Shown here piece by piece: positions 36,634-47,336 of a stretch of DNA of 64,000 bases. Numbering within the stretch: position 1 is the first letter of the stretch; the number at the start of each line of letters is the position of its first letter. The notes beneath the pieces were generated by a model. That model was given only the letters and a program-made list of their open reading frames with translations, did not search any database and had not been told where the DNA came from. Origin of the DNA: Tenacibaculum pacificus (GTDB taxonomy: Bacteria > Bacteroidota > Bacteroidia > Flavobacteriales > Flavobacteriaceae); NCBI RefSeq assembly GCF_027941775.1, contig NZ_CP115917.1, positions 1,377,001-1,441,000 of the forward strand, written 5' to 3'. The translations under genes and the position numbers were made by a program.

Positions 36634-37928
36634 ATGAAAAAAATAATTTTACTAATTTTATCTTTCTTATCAATAACAATCTATTCACAAGGGAATGAAA
36701 TTACTATCGGTACACCAATGTGTGGTACTTCTATAACTAAAAAAGCTCCAGCTAATTATGATTATGTTCTAGAAAAAAAAATAGTTGGACTACCATGTTA
36801 TATAAAGCATCACAAATAAGTGCATCGGGAGCAATAAAAGGGCTTGCTTTTTTTGCTGATTGTAGATATAATAATTGTAATTTTGATACGGCTAAAAATC
36901 AAAAAATATATTTAAAAGAAGTTGATTTTTCTCAAATTGAAGATACATCAGCACCTGATTTATCAACTTTCACAAAAGTATATGATGGTGAAATAACTTG
37001 GAGAAGAGGAAGTACAATCGAAAATTCTAAAACACAAATTGTTTTTGCAAGTGAATTCAACTATACAGGTTCTAAAAATTTATTAGTTTATTTTAGTAAT
37101 GAAAACGATAAACCTTTAGGAGGTTTTGGAGGTTGTGGAAGTTCTCCTTCTTTTTTATGGGATAACGCTGGAGAAAAAACTGTTCTTTCTGAAGTTTTTA
37201 AAAAAGGCGAAAAAACAGGAAATGGAAATTATAGCAAAGAACTACCTATTGTCCGATTCTATTTTGACGAAATAAATACTGAAGATTTTTCCGCTTCAGT
37301 ACAAAAAACATTAATTACTGCTTCTCCTAAAAAAATTACAGCCAACGGTGTTTCTTCTAGTGTTATAACCGTTCAATTGTATAATGCAAATGGTGCTATT
37401 TTAAATTATGCAAATCAAAAAGTTGTATTAAATACTACTGCGGGTATTTTAGGAAGTGTTGTAGATAAAAATAACGGCTCTTATACCGCTTTTTTAACGA
37501 GTAGTGAATATGAAGAAACAGCTGTTATTTCTGGCATATTAAATGAAGTCAATATTATTGATACCGAAGAGGTTCAATTCATAAAAAAAGATAGTTCTGA
37601 ATCAGAAACTGGAGGAAACCCTACTAACAATTCAAACCCAACCAACCTAGTACAAGGGTTTTCACCGAATAATGATGGTATAAATGATACTTGGAAAATT
37701 TTGCCAAATGTGCAAACAACATATCCTAATAATAGCTTATTTGTTTTTAACAGATTTGGCTATAAAGTATATGATGCGGCTCCTTATCAAAATAATTGGA
37801 ATGGAGAATCTAACGGAAAAACAACCATTTCTAAAGATTCAAAACTTCCTGTAGGTTCGTATTATTTCATTTTTAACACTGGTAAAAACGAGCAAATTTT
37901 TAAAGGTTGGATACAAATAAATTATTAA
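36634..37928 (+). pseudogene. T9SS type B cargo protein with an invasin-like domain, frameshifted
   Basis: The first frame begins with signal peptide MKKIILLILSFLSITIYSQ and EITIGTPMCGTSI, then fails at a run of nine A (36773-36781). With ten A the frame continues NSWTTMLYKASQIS, matching the domain of the gene at 33023. An invasin-like Ig domain (ASPKKITANGVSSSVITVQL) follows, then a type B sorting domain, FSPNNDGINDTWKI to FKGWIQINY. The chain is complete apart from the indel, about 431 residues. The PorP/SprF partner follows 10 bp later and is also interrupted. Confidence 0.75.
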
Positions 37929-37938
37929 AAAATAAAAA

Positions 37939-38807
37939 ATGTTACTACGAAAAATATTATTTATAAGCGCATTAATACTTACTCTTTGTGTTTATTCTCA
38001 AAACAACGTAAATTATTCCTTATATAATTACAACTTAAACTTAATAAACCCTGCCTTTGCGGGGCAGGAAAATAAAACTTCTATTCTTATAAATTCTAAA
38101 ACACAGTGGGCTGGAATACCTGATGCACCTAAAACAAGTACTATTTCTTTAAATATTCCGCTAAAAGAAAACATCGGAATTGCTTTAAATATTATTAATG
38201 ATAAAATATTTATTTTTAATCAAACACAAATTTCTTTAGATGCTTCTTATAAATTAAAAGTTAGCGAAAATCATCAGGTATTATTTGGTATTAAAGCACA
38301 GGCAAATTTATATAGTGGTGAATTTAATACCATTAAGACAGAGGTAGAAAATGATGCTTTTTTTGCTGAATCTATTAATAATTTTAGCCCTAATTTTGCA
38401 TTCGGTACTGCATTGATACATTTGAAAAATATTATGTACACGCAACAATAAACACCGTATTATTTGATGACAGATACAAAGAAATTAATAGTTCTGAAAA
38501 TAAAAACAGATTAAACATGAGTATTGGTGGTGGTTACACTATCAGATTAAACAATTATTTAAATTTAAAGCCTTCTACATTAATTACGATTGTGCAAGGA
38601 ACTCCGTTAGTTTTTGATTTGAATACCACGTTAGAAATCAAAGAAAAATACAATGTAGGACTTTCTTATTCTTTAAATAATTCTGTTCAAATAAACGGAA
38701 AATTAAGTGCTACAAAATGGTTTGATTTAGGCTATGGATATAGTATGTACACCAACAAAATAAGTCCTTATCAAAACGGAACTCATGAAGTTTTTTGCCC
38801 TATTTAA
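37939..38807 (+). pseudogene. Second PorP/SprF-family protein, frameshifted
   Basis: The first frame starts with signal peptide ending LCVYSQ and has YNLNLINPAFAGQENK and WAGIPDAPKTSTIS, clear family marks. It stops at 38451. From about 38425 another frame reads FEKYYVHATINTVLFDD and on through LNNYLNLKPSTLIT to NGTHEVFCPI at 38807. Alignment with the paralogue at 35683 suggests that two bases are extra near 38419. The two frames together give a full-length protein of about 288 residues. Confidence 0.75.
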
Positions 38808-38834
38808 TTTAGATGATATTTTTTAATTATAAAT

Positions 38835-38868
38835 ATATAAAACCTAAAGTGAATTTTAGGTTTTATAT
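38835..38868. terminator. Bidirectional terminator between PorP/SprF and the ABC ATPase
   Basis: Fourteen-base arms, 38835-38848 and 38855-38868, around a six-base loop, with the core AAACCTAAA/TTTAGGTTT. The right arm contains the stop codon of the ATPase gene. Confidence 0.75.
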
Positions 38869-39588
38869 ATTTTCAAACAATAATTTTACGTAACCATCTT
38901 CAGGGTTTTCATATACTTCTTTTGTTATTCCTTGTTGTAAAACAACGCCATTTTTTAACACAATTATTTCATCAGAAACTTCAAGTGCATCTTTAATATC
39001 ATGCGTTACAAAAATTGCTGTTGTATTTGTTTTTTTTAAAATAGCTAAAATATCTTTACGTAATTGACTTCTTAAAATAACATCTAAATTACTAAAAGGT
39101 TCATCTAAAATTAATAACTCTGGTTTTGGTGCTAATGCTCTTGCCAAAGCAACACGTTGTTGTTGTCCTCCTGAAAGTTCATGCGGATAACTATTTTCTT
39201 TATCTGATAAACCTACTAAAGTTAAAACTTCTTTAATTCTATCTTTTTTATCTGATAAATTAGATATTCCGTAACCAATATTATCAGCAACAGAAAAATG
39301 AGGAAACAAAGCATAATCCTGAAAAACCATTCCTACATTTCTAAGTTGTGGTTTTACAAAAATTGCTGATGATGAAACTGTTTTTTCTTTGATTAGTATA
39401 GTTCCATAATCTAAAGTTTCTAAACCTGTTATTAAGCGAATTAAAGTTGTTTTTCCGCTTCCACTTTCTCCTACGATAGCTATTATTTTTCCTTTTGATA
39501 AAGAAAAAGAAACGTTATTTAACGCCACTACTTTTCCTTTATTAAATGTTTTTTTAACATCTTTTACTTCTAATAATGTAGTCTTCAT
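38863..39588 (-). CDS. fbpC: Iron(III) ABC transporter, ATP-binding protein
   Basis: It supplies energy for periplasmic iron uptake. Walker A is GESGSGKTT near residues 40-48. The signature LSGGQQQRVALARAL is present, Walker B LLILDEPFSNLD follows, and the H-loop is in VTHDIKDALEV. At 241 residues it lacks the long C-terminal regulatory domain of classic FbpC. The start codon shares one base with the end of the permease gene, showing coupling. The substrate call rests on the adjacent binding protein and permease. Confidence 0.85.
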   Translation of the reverse strand: MKTTLLEVKDVKKTFNKGKVVALNNVSFSLSKGKIIAIVGESGSGKTTLIRLITGLETLDYGTILIKEKTVSSSAIFVKPQLRNVGMVFQDYALFPHFSVADNIGYGISNLSDKKDRIKEVLTLVGLSDKENSYPHELSGGQQQRVALARALAPKPELLILDEPFSNLDVILRSQLRKDILAILKKTNTTAIFVTHDIKDALEVSDEIIVLKNGVVLQQGITKEVYENPEDGYVKLLFENI

Positions 39589-41204
39589 TAATTTTCTTTC
39601 GCTATTAATCTATTTAAAAATAATATTGGTATTATTCCTGTTAAAATAATAAATAATGATGGCAATGATGCTTCTGCAATTAATTCATCGCCTGCATATT
39701 CGTAAGCTTTAACCGCCAAAGTATTTATATGATATGGTTTTAAAATTAAAGTAAGTGGTAATTCCTTCATTACATCGACAAAAACTAAGATAAATGCACT
39801 TAAAATAGCTGGTTTTAATAATGGAAATTCAATTTTAATAAATGTTTTAAGCGTACTCGCACCTAAAATTTTTGATGCTTCGGATAATGATTTTCCAAAC
39901 TTTAAACTATTTGATTCAATAGGATTATACGCCACCGCCAAAAAACGAACAAGATAAGCGTATACCAATGCCATAATAGTTCCGTTGATAATAAATCCGA
40001 TTTTTATATCAAATATATTTTTCATAAAAGTAACCAACCATTTATCTATTGATAAGGTTGGAATTAAAACTCCTACAGCAATTACTGCTCCTGGAATTGC
40101 GTATCCTAAAACGCCTATTTTTGCTGTTGATTTCATCCAAGATAATCGATTCCATTTTGAAAAAAATATTAAAAATAATGCAAAAAGTACCGTAGAAATT
40201 GCCGACAACATTGCAATACCAAAACTTTGAAGAGAAATTACTAAAAATTCAGAAGTAAAAACTTCTTTATAAGTTAAGGATGCCCAATATAATAACTGAA
40301 ATAAAGGCACTAAAAATCCAAATAAAACAGGTATAAAAGCAATTATAAAAAATATTATTTTTAATCTAGTTGATATAAATTCTCTTTTTACTTTCTGATG
40401 ATTTTTTGTCGCATTAAAATAGCCTATTTTTCTTCGTTGCCATTTTTCAATAGTGATTAACAAAAATATTATAATTACTAAAATTGCTGATAAATAAATA
40501 GCTGTTTCTGGTTCTTCCAAAGAAAACCACGCTCTAAAAATACCAGTTGTAAAAGTACTTATTCCATAATATTTAGCTGCTCCATAATCATTTAAAACTT
40601 CCATTAATACTAAAATTAATCCGCCAATAAACGCAGGACGTGCTAAAGGAAGAATCAATTTAAAAAATGTTTTTCGTTCTCCTGCACCTAATAATTTTGA
40701 TGCTTCAATTATATTATTTGATTGATTCAAAAAGAAAGACCTTGAAGCAACATATACATAAGGATACAATGAAATACTTAGGACAAAAATTAATCCTACG
40801 TGATTCATTACATCAATTTTAACATGAAATATATTTTCTATAATACTGCCATAATCAAAAAAACCTGCATAAGTATATGCTGTAATATAAGACGGAATTG
40901 CTAATGGAAGAATTAATAACCATTCCAATTGCTTTCTAAACGGAATATGATATCGAGAAACAATCCAAGCTGATGAAACACCAAAAATCAATGTTAAAAT
41001 ACCTGTACCGATAATTAACAAAACAGAATTCTGAACATAGTTTGGTAACAAATGAACAACTAAATGATTCCAAGTTTCACCAGGACCATAAAACAAATTA
41101 ATAAAAACAGTCAGTATAGGTATTGCCACAAACAAAACAATGATCAATAAAAATATTGACCATTTGTTTGTATCTCTTCGTATGGTTTGAAAAGTATTTT
41201 TCAC
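39588..41204 (-). CDS. fbpB: Iron(III) ABC transporter, fused permease
   Basis: A double-length permease of 538 residues with about twelve membrane helices. The two halves each carry the binding-protein-dependent transport loop. The first is EASKLLGAGERKTFFKLILP and the second EASKILGASTLKTFIKIEFP, both ending in the Gly that contacts the ATPase. Such fused permeases are typical of FbpB/SfuB ferric-iron systems. It lies 32 bp after the binding-protein gene. Confidence 0.88.
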   Translation of the reverse strand: MKNTFQTIRRDTNKWSIFLLIIVLFVAIPILTVFINLFYGPGETWNHLVVHLLPNYVQNSVLLIIGTGILTLIFGVSSAWIVSRYHIPFRKQLEWLLILPLAIPSYITAYTYAGFFDYGSIIENIFHVKIDVMNHVGLIFVLSISLYPYVYVASRSFFLNQSNNIIEASKLLGAGERKTFFKLILPLARPAFIGGLILVLMEVLNDYGAAKYYGISTFTTGIFRAWFSLEEPETAIYLSAILVIIIFLLITIEKWQRRKIGYFNATKNHQKVKREFISTRLKIIFFIIAFIPVLFGFLVPLFQLLYWASLTYKEVFTSEFLVISLQSFGIAMLSAISTVLFALFLIFFSKWNRLSWMKSTAKIGVLGYAIPGAVIAVGVLIPTLSIDKWLVTFMKNIFDIKIGFIINGTIMALVYAYLVRFLAVAYNPIESNSLKFGKSLSEASKILGASTLKTFIKIEFPLLKPAILSAFILVFVDVMKELPLTLILKPYHINTLAVKAYEYAGDELIAEASLPSLFIILTGIIPILFLNRLIAKEN

Positions 41205-41236
41205 AAAAATTAAGTGATTTTTAAATTAAAAATAAA

Positions 41237-42272
41237 CTATTTCCATTGAGCTTTATCAAAAACTAAAACAGCTTTTTTATTATTCTCACCTAATTTAGTT
41301 AATGATAAAGTATCTTCTTTAAAAGTTCCCCATGATTTTAATAAATCCGAAGCAACTACTTCTTTATTCACAGGATATTCATAATTAGCTTTAGCAAATA
41401 CTTCTTGCGATTTTTTACTTACTAAAAATTCAATAAACTTAATAGCATTTGCTTTGTTAGGTGCATATTTTGCTACTCCTGCTCCACTTACATTAATATG
41501 TGTTCCGTTAGTATTTTGATTTGGAAAAAATATTTTAACTCCGTTAGCAACCTTTACTTCTTCAGGGTTTTTAGAATTTAATAATTTACCAATATAATAG
41601 GTATTTACGATAGCAATATCTCCTTCACCAGCAACGACTGCCTTTACTTGGTCGCGGTCATTTCCTTTTGGTGAACGTGCCATATTAGCAACAATACCTT
41701 TAGTCCATTCAGCAGCTTTTTCTTCTCCGTTATTCGCTATTATTGAAGCTAATAATGATTGATTATAAATATTAGCTGATGAACGAATTAATATTCTATT
41801 TTTCCATTTTTCATCAGTTAAAGCTTCGTAAGTAGATAATTCTTCTTCTTTTACTTTTTCAGGATTATAAACAATTACACGAGCTCTTTTTGTTAACGAA
41901 AACCAATTATTATCGGCATCTTTTAAATGAGCAGGAATTGTTTTATTTAAAATATCTGAAGTAGCAGACTGTAACAAACCTTTCTTTTTGGCTCTAACTA
42001 AACGACCTGCATCTACAGTAATTAATACATCTGCAGGAGATTGCGCTCCTTCAATAGTCATTTTTTGCATTAACTCATCAGCTTTTGCATTTACTACGTT
42101 TACTTTTACACCTGTTTCTTTTTCAAATTGAGCAAATAATTCTTGATCTGCTTTATAATGACGATGTGTATAAACGTTTACTTCTTGTTGTTTTACTGCT
42201 TCTTTTTTCTGTTCTTTTTTACATTGAAGCAAAAATTACAGTTATTATTAAAGTTATTATTATATTTTTCAT
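41237..42272 (-). CDS. fbpA: Iron(III) ABC transporter, substrate-binding lipoprotein (signal peptide out of frame)
   Basis: The mature part reads VNVYTHRHYKADQELFAQFE, the opening of FutA/FbpA proteins, and continues with NTNGTHINVSGAGVAKYAP. It binds ferric iron in the periplasm for the adjacent permease. The signal MKNIIITLIITVIFAS starts at ATG 42272 but runs into a stop. Removing one A from TTCAATG on the coding strand joins it to CKKEQKKE, giving a normal lipobox. The remaining open frame alone would start at TTG 42232 without a signal. A promoter and candidate iron box lie directly upstream. Confidence 0.85.
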
Positions 42273-42295
42273 ATTGAATATTAATTAAAAGTAAA

Positions 42296-42318
42296 CAAAT
42301 GTAGTTATTTAGATTGAT
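42296..42318 (-). promoter_or_regulatory. Promoter and candidate iron box of the Fbp operon
   Basis: On the minus strand TACATTTG (42303-42296) is a good -7 element. TTATTTAGATTGAT on the plus strand at 42305-42318 sits in the spacer between -7 and -33, where a bound repressor would block polymerase. Confidence 0.5.
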
Positions 42319-42331
42319 TCAACATAAAATA

Positions 42332-44806
42332 CTATAATTTAAATTCTAAAGTTAAGTAATAACTTCTTGGAGAAGCTGGTAAAATACCTGGTCCTGGATA
42401 TCCTGTTGCTCTACGAGTAAAATAATTTTGATTTAACAAATTATTTATTCCTGTTTCTATTTTCCATTTTTTATATGAATAAGAAAAAGATGCATCTACA
42501 ATTGAATAAGCAGGAATTGGACCAACAGTTCCTTCTCTATTACTACCTTCTTCATCAATTCCACTATTTGTTGCATCTGTAAATTGTTCCGATAAATGAG
42601 TAAATTGTAAACTTCCTAAGAAATTTTTATATCCAAATTTAGTACCTGATTTTAGGTTTATAAAAGGAATAAATTCTACTTCTTTTCCTTTTACATTTTT
42701 ATAAACAGATTCGGTATATTCTGATTTAGTTAAGGCTAAATTATTAAAAACACTTAATGAATAATTAGTATCTAAATTAAGAGCTGTTGCTAAATTCACA
42801 TCAATTAAACTTTCAAATCCATAGATAAAAGCATTACCAATATTAGTACGTAATCTATCTCCTTTATGCTCTCCTTCATCTTCAATAACTAAACCTATTC
42901 TATTATTATAATAAAGTCCGTATCCGCTAATATCATAAGATATGATATTATTCCAACGCCCTCTAAAACCAACATCACCTGTAGCACCTTTTTCATCTTC
43001 AATAAATTCATCAACAACAAAACTAGGGCTAACTGTACGAATATCATTAAATGTTACCGATCTGTAATTTTGAGATACATTACCATACATTTCAAAAGAA
43101 TTAGATGGTTTATAACTTGCACCAATACCTAATAAAGCAAAATTCCTTTCTTTTACTCGATTATCAGTAGCATCTTCAAAAGCTACAGCATCTCCTGCTC
43201 CATCTCTAATAATAGTTCTATATGCTCCATCACTTTCTGTTTTTATATACTCAAAACGAAAACCTGGCGTAATTGATATTTTATCGGTAACATTAAAAAT
43301 ATGTTCACCAAATACCGCTAAGTTTTTATTAGGAAAAACAAAATCAGAATTATGATAACTTTCAGATGGAACAAGCGTAAAATCAGCATCTACACCTCTA
43401 GTACCTTCTCCTTGTACTTCTGAATTTCTTGCTTGATAATATTTAACTCCTAGTAAATAAATGTTTTTTTGATTTCCGAGATTATATTCTGATAAAAAAC
43501 GTGTTTCAACTCCCCAATTTTTAAAAGTACCTGATACTAAATCTCTAACATCATATTGATTATCAAATAATAATTCATCTTCTGCTGATATAGGATTTAA
43601 AGTAGGAAACTTATATTGACCTCTATAACCTACCGCTTTTCTTGATGCATCTAAACCGAAAAATTTAACACTTAATCTGCTTTTTTCATTAAAATCATGA
43701 TCAAATTTTACAGCCCATAAATTCCAATTTACACGAAACCAATTTCTTGTACGATTACTTTGTGTAGGATATTCATTAAACATTGTATCGGTTAATCCTC
43801 CTGCTTGTTTTGCTAAATAATTTAAATAAGTAGCTTCAACAGTTAAGGTTGTTTTTTCTGATAATTTATGATTTACATGCCCATAAATATTGATAGAAGT
43901 AAATTCTGAATTAGGTCTAAATCCATCACCTTGTTTGTAATTAGCATATCCATAATATCCTGTTTTACCGATAGTACCACCTACGCTATTAAATGAATTT
44001 ATTAATCCAAAAGATCCTGTAGATTGTCTTGTTACAAGTTCAAATTCTTTATTTTTATTTGGTTCATTTAATTTAAAATTAAGTAAACCACCAAATTGAG
44101 TTCCATATTGTAATGAAGCTGCACCACGTACAACTTGTATTTCTTTTAAAGCTTCAGCAGGAGGCGTATAATAACTTTCAGGATATCCTAAAACATCGGC
44201 ACTAATATCGTATCCATTTTGACGCGTATTAAAGTTTGATGTTCTATTAGGATCTAAACCTCTACCACCAATATTTAATTGTAAACCAGCATCATCATTT
44301 TCATAAATATTCAATCCAACTACTTGACTATAAATTTGACGAGCATTATTTGCTGCTTTATTACTAATTGTTTCCCCTAATAAAACTACTTCTGATTTTT
44401 TACCTGCATAAATAGCAGTTCCTTCTACTTTTTTTAATCTTTTTAAGGCAAAAACTTTACGTTGTCTTTGATTAATTACAACTTCAGATAACTCTTCACC
44501 AATATAATCAAGCGTAATATTTAACTTTGAATCTGCCGTTAAATTAATCTTTTTTTCTACAATATTATAATTATAAGAAAAGAAAACAAGTTTTATGTTT
44601 CCTTTTGGCAAATCAGTTATTTTATAATTACCAGTAGCATTTGTTTTTATTAACACACCGCTATTAGCACTATATACTTCTACACTATTAATACCTTTTC
44701 CTTTTGAATTTAATACTTTTCCTGATACGGTATATTGTGCAAAAGTTACAGAAAAAGTAAGTATTGCTATTATAAGAATACTATAATCCTTTAATTTTAA
44801 TTTCAT
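42332..44806 (-). CDS. TonB-dependent receptor, probably for ferric-iron chelates
   Basis: After a signal peptide ending VTFAQ comes a CarboxypepD_reg-like domain (YTVSGKVLNSKGKGINSVEV). The plug domain covers about residues 120-250, with VVRGAASLQYGTQFGGLLNF. A 22-strand barrel runs to the end, GILPASPRSYYLTLEFKL. The 824-residue size and the FecA-like form, with a PGPGILPASPR ending, suit siderophore or citrate-iron import. The substrate is inferred from the imelysin and iron transporter genes alongside. It overlaps the HTTM gene by 26 nt. Confidence 0.88.
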   Translation of the reverse strand: MKLKLKDYSILIIAILTFSVTFAQYTVSGKVLNSKGKGINSVEVYSANSGVLIKTNATGNYKITDLPKGNIKLVFFSYNYNIVEKKINLTADSKLNITLDYIGEELSEVVINQRQRKVFALKRLKKVEGTAIYAGKKSEVVLLGETISNKAANNARQIYSQVVGLNIYENDDAGLQLNIGGRGLDPNRTSNFNTRQNGYDISADVLGYPESYYTPPAEALKEIQVVRGAASLQYGTQFGGLLNFKLNEPNKNKEFELVTRQSTGSFGLINSFNSVGGTIGKTGYYGYANYKQGDGFRPNSEFTSINIYGHVNHKLSEKTTLTVEATYLNYLAKQAGGLTDTMFNEYPTQSNRTRNWFRVNWNLWAVKFDHDFNEKSRLSVKFFGLDASRKAVGYRGQYKFPTLNPISAEDELLFDNQYDVRDLVSGTFKNWGVETRFLSEYNLGNQKNIYLLGVKYYQARNSEVQGEGTRGVDADFTLVPSESYHNSDFVFPNKNLAVFGEHIFNVTDKISITPGFRFEYIKTESDGAYRTIIRDGAGDAVAFEDATDNRVKERNFALLGIGASYKPSNSFEMYGNVSQNYRSVTFNDIRTVSPSFVVDEFIEDEKGATGDVGFRGRWNNIISYDISGYGLYYNNRIGLVIEDEGEHKGDRLRTNIGNAFIYGFESLIDVNLATALNLDTNYSLSVFNNLALTKSEYTESVYKNVKGKEVEFIPFINLKSGTKFGYKNFLGSLQFTHLSEQFTDATNSGIDEEGSNREGTVGPIPAYSIVDASFSYSYKKWKIETGINNLLNQNYFTRRATGYPGPGILPASPRSYYLTLEFKL

Positions 44807-46157
44807 GATTAAATGGTATAATCCAGTTTTTGTGCTTAAAACTTTCTTTTTGTTGATATAAATCTATTTTAGAATCTATAAATTTTGTACTTAATCTGCC
44901 ATTTAATGTAACATAACTATCTACAAAAACTTGTGGATTCTTCATTCCTTTTTGTTTATAAGTATCACCTAAAAAATGTGCAAATTGTAGTATAAAATCT
45001 GACTGAAAACTCATTTGCTTTTCTTGAATAGCAGATAAATATTCTCTATTATTGATATAAAATTGCTGTTTGGTTTCTTTATCTACTATTTTAAACTCTG
45101 CAAATCCTGCTTTTTCTATTAGCATAACTCTCCAAGAAAAACGATATCCTTCTTCATTCCAAAATAATTCACCAGGATATAATAAATATCTGAAAGGAAA
45201 TAAGATTTGAAAAACAAAGAAAAGAGCTAATACATTAAGTATTACTTGTTGTTTTTTCGCTTTAAAAAGAACTTTATTTTGATCAAAATAAGTTTTAGAT
45301 ATTTTAAAAAAAGATGCAAATATAGCTAATATTTTATGATGCACCTTTGCATCGAAAAATATAATTGTAGAAACAATCATTATATACGGAAACATACCTA
45401 TTGAAAATAATATCCTTGTAAAAACATGAAATATTACAACGATTATAAAGGCATATAAACGAGTTCTTTTATAAAATAATAGAAAAGGAATTGTTAAATC
45501 GTAAATAGCTCCTGACCAACTCATGACAAAATGAAACCATGTTTTTGGCATAAAAACACCGACTAAAGGTAAATTATTCTGTATAGGAAGCCAAATATTT
45601 AATGGAGATGCTCTAAATAACCAATCTGAATTTAATTTTGCTAAACCTGCATAAAAATAAACAATCGCTAACATTAATTTTAAACAATCAATTGTCCAAT
45701 TTGGTATTTTTTGATAACTTATTTTTTCATTCAATTTTGCATCTACTGAAAAATAAGCATTTGCTGGTAAAAAAAATAAGATAAAAGCGATTAAACTAAC
45801 AAAGTAATAATGATTTAAATAATATGTTTTATCCATTAATTCTATATAAGAAAAACTTAGAAAAAACACTAAAACTGCGGTTTTATATTTATAACCAATA
45901 GTTATTAATATTGTTGAAATTGCACAAATTAAAAATATTATATAAGTGTAATTTCCTAGAGGCTTTATCCATTCAAAACCATAAAAAGAAAAAGCAAATT
46001 TAGGTTGAATATATAATTGATCAATCCAACCTTTATAAGTGAAACGCAGTAAACTTAAAAGCATCATAAAACCAAAAAAAATACGGAAAACAGCTAATGG
46101 AGCGGCTTCCGTATTTTTTTTTAAGTATTGTTGAATACCTTTAATCATTATCTGCAT
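44781..46157 (-). CDS. HTTM-domain integral membrane protein
   Basis: This 458-residue protein has about nine hydrophobic helices, with FRIFFGFMMLLSLLRF at the start and KLMLAIVYFYAGLAKLNSDW in the middle. These are marks of the HTTM family, distant relatives of vitamin K-dependent gamma-carboxylase. A polar C-terminal domain of about 110 residues follows. Bacterial HTTM proteins often stand next to imelysin and TonB-receptor genes, as here, but their reaction is unknown. It overlaps the imelysin gene upstream by 17 nt and the receptor gene downstream by 26 nt. Confidence 0.8.
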   Translation of the reverse strand: MQIMIKGIQQYLKKNTEAAPLAVFRIFFGFMMLLSLLRFTYKGWIDQLYIQPKFAFSFYGFEWIKPLGNYTYIIFLICAISTILITIGYKYKTAVLVFFLSFSYIELMDKTYYLNHYYFVSLIAFILFFLPANAYFSVDAKLNEKISYQKIPNWTIDCLKLMLAIVYFYAGLAKLNSDWLFRASPLNIWLPIQNNLPLVGVFMPKTWFHFVMSWSGAIYDLTIPFLLFYKRTRLYAFIIVVIFHVFTRILFSIGMFPYIMIVSTIIFFDAKVHHKILAIFASFFKISKTYFDQNKVLFKAKKQQVILNVLALFFVFQILFPFRYLLYPGELFWNEEGYRFSWRVMLIEKAGFAEFKIVDKETKQQFYINNREYLSAIQEKQMSFQSDFILQFAHFLGDTYKQKGMKNPQVFVDSYVTLNGRLSTKFIDSKIDLYQQKESFKHKNWIIPFNHEIKIKGL

Positions 46158-47238
46158 CCGTAGAATTATTTTTAATACTCAAAGCACTCATCATATCAGG
46201 CTTAAAACTTTTTAATAATGATTGTAAAGAATCATATGTATTTAAAAAAACTGTTTTATCTGACTCAATTTGACTTGCAAAATCATCATTTAACAATGTA
46301 ACTTTATTATCTATATCATCAAATTTGGCATTGATTATATCAACTAAATCTTTACGTTTTAAAAACTCTAAATATTGTTGTAAGCTTTTACCTTCAACAC
46401 CATTGTTTCCTATTCCTTTGAAAAAGTTTTTAGTAGCTAATAATGCTGTTGTAAAAAGCTCTTTAGAAATATTTCTATTATAATACCCTTCTACTTTTTC
46501 TGATTCAGCTTCACCTGTTCTAGCTCCTGAAGGTGTTGCTATTTTATTATCTCTTAACTCTTTTTCGAAAAAAGGAATAATGTAAAAATTCACTAATTTA
46601 TCAACACTACTTACATCTGTATATCCGTCATTATCAATAAAAGTTTGTTTGTAACTTCCAGTCCAATCATCAGAAACCATTTTAGTTAAATCGGCAACTC
46701 TTTTAGTTATATCATTTAAATATGTTTTATATTTACTAGCATTAGTTGCTGATGTATAAAAAATAACTATTTCATTATCTGTACCTAAACCATTTAATAA
46801 ATAATCTAAAGCAGGAAAACCTTGAACAGGATATAAGTTTGGTGATTCTAAATTATATGTACCAGATATAGCGTATGATGTTATTTTTTCAGTACTCGCT
46901 GGTATTGTATTCATACAATTTACCATATTTAAATCTTGTGCCTTTCCTACTTGAAACATAGACACTTTTTGCCAAGCGATGTATGCTTTTTTCCATGCAT
47001 CTCTCGCTAAGTTTAAATTTTCTACTGAAGGCGTAGTTGTAAATGATTGCACAGTTGTATTTAACTGATTTGTTTTTGTATTGAAGTCAGTGTAACCAGG
47101 GATAATAATTTGTTCAGCCCAAAAAGTTAGCATTTCTTTTCTTTTAAAACTATCAGGGTTTGAAGGTGTGTTTCCACTGCCATCAGAACCACAACCAACC
47201 AAGATAAAAACAAAAGCGATATATATTAAATTTTTCAT
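46141..47238 (-). CDS. Imelysin-family lipoprotein of the TonB cluster
   Basis: ATG 47238 gives MKNLIYIAFVFILVGCGSDG, a good lipoprotein signal; an upstream start would add 13 residues. The chain has LARDAWKKAYIAWQKVSMFQ, then FPALDYLLNG, the imelysin FPALEYLL segment, and later GYYNRNISKELF. It should bind iron outside the cytoplasm. It is the second gene of the DUF4856, imelysin, HTTM, TonB-receptor set. A palindromic element and a -7 element lie directly upstream, so it may also be transcribed on its own. Confidence 0.85.
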   Translation of the reverse strand: MKNLIYIAFVFILVGCGSDGSGNTPSNPDSFKRKEMLTFWAEQIIIPGYTDFNTKTNQLNTTVQSFTTTPSVENLNLARDAWKKAYIAWQKVSMFQVGKAQDLNMVNCMNTIPASTEKITSYAISGTYNLESPNLYPVQGFPALDYLLNGLGTDNEIVIFYTSATNASKYKTYLNDITKRVADLTKMVSDDWTGSYKQTFIDNDGYTDVSSVDKLVNFYIIPFFEKELRDNKIATPSGARTGEAESEKVEGYYNRNISKELFTTALLATKNFFKGIGNNGVEGKSLQQYLEFLKRKDLVDIINAKFDDIDNKVTLLNDDFASQIESDKTVFLNTYDSLQSLLKSFKPDMMSALSIKNNSTDADND

Positions 47239-47252
47239 TATAAATTGTTTAT

Positions 47253-47282
47253 TTCTTATTAATCTAAATAAGAACAAAAGTA
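47253..47282 (-). promoter_or_regulatory. Promoter and palindromic candidate iron box of the second imelysin cluster
   Basis: TTCTTATT (47253-47260) and AATAAGAA (47267-47274) form perfect arms around AATCTA. TACTTTTG on the minus strand (47282-47275) is a -7 element directly next to the palindrome, which would then cover the transcription start. Confidence 0.55.
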
Positions 47283-47284
47283 AA

Positions 47285-47313
47285 AAAAATAGCTATATAA
47301 AACAGCTATTTTT
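47285..47313 (-). terminator. Terminator after the DUF4856 gene
   Basis: AAAAATAGCT (47285-47294) pairs with AGCTATTTTT (47304-47313); a long T run follows on the minus strand. It separates DUF4856 from the imelysin gene, at least in part. Confidence 0.7.
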
Positions 47314-47336
47314 TTCAATATTTTCCTTAATAACTA

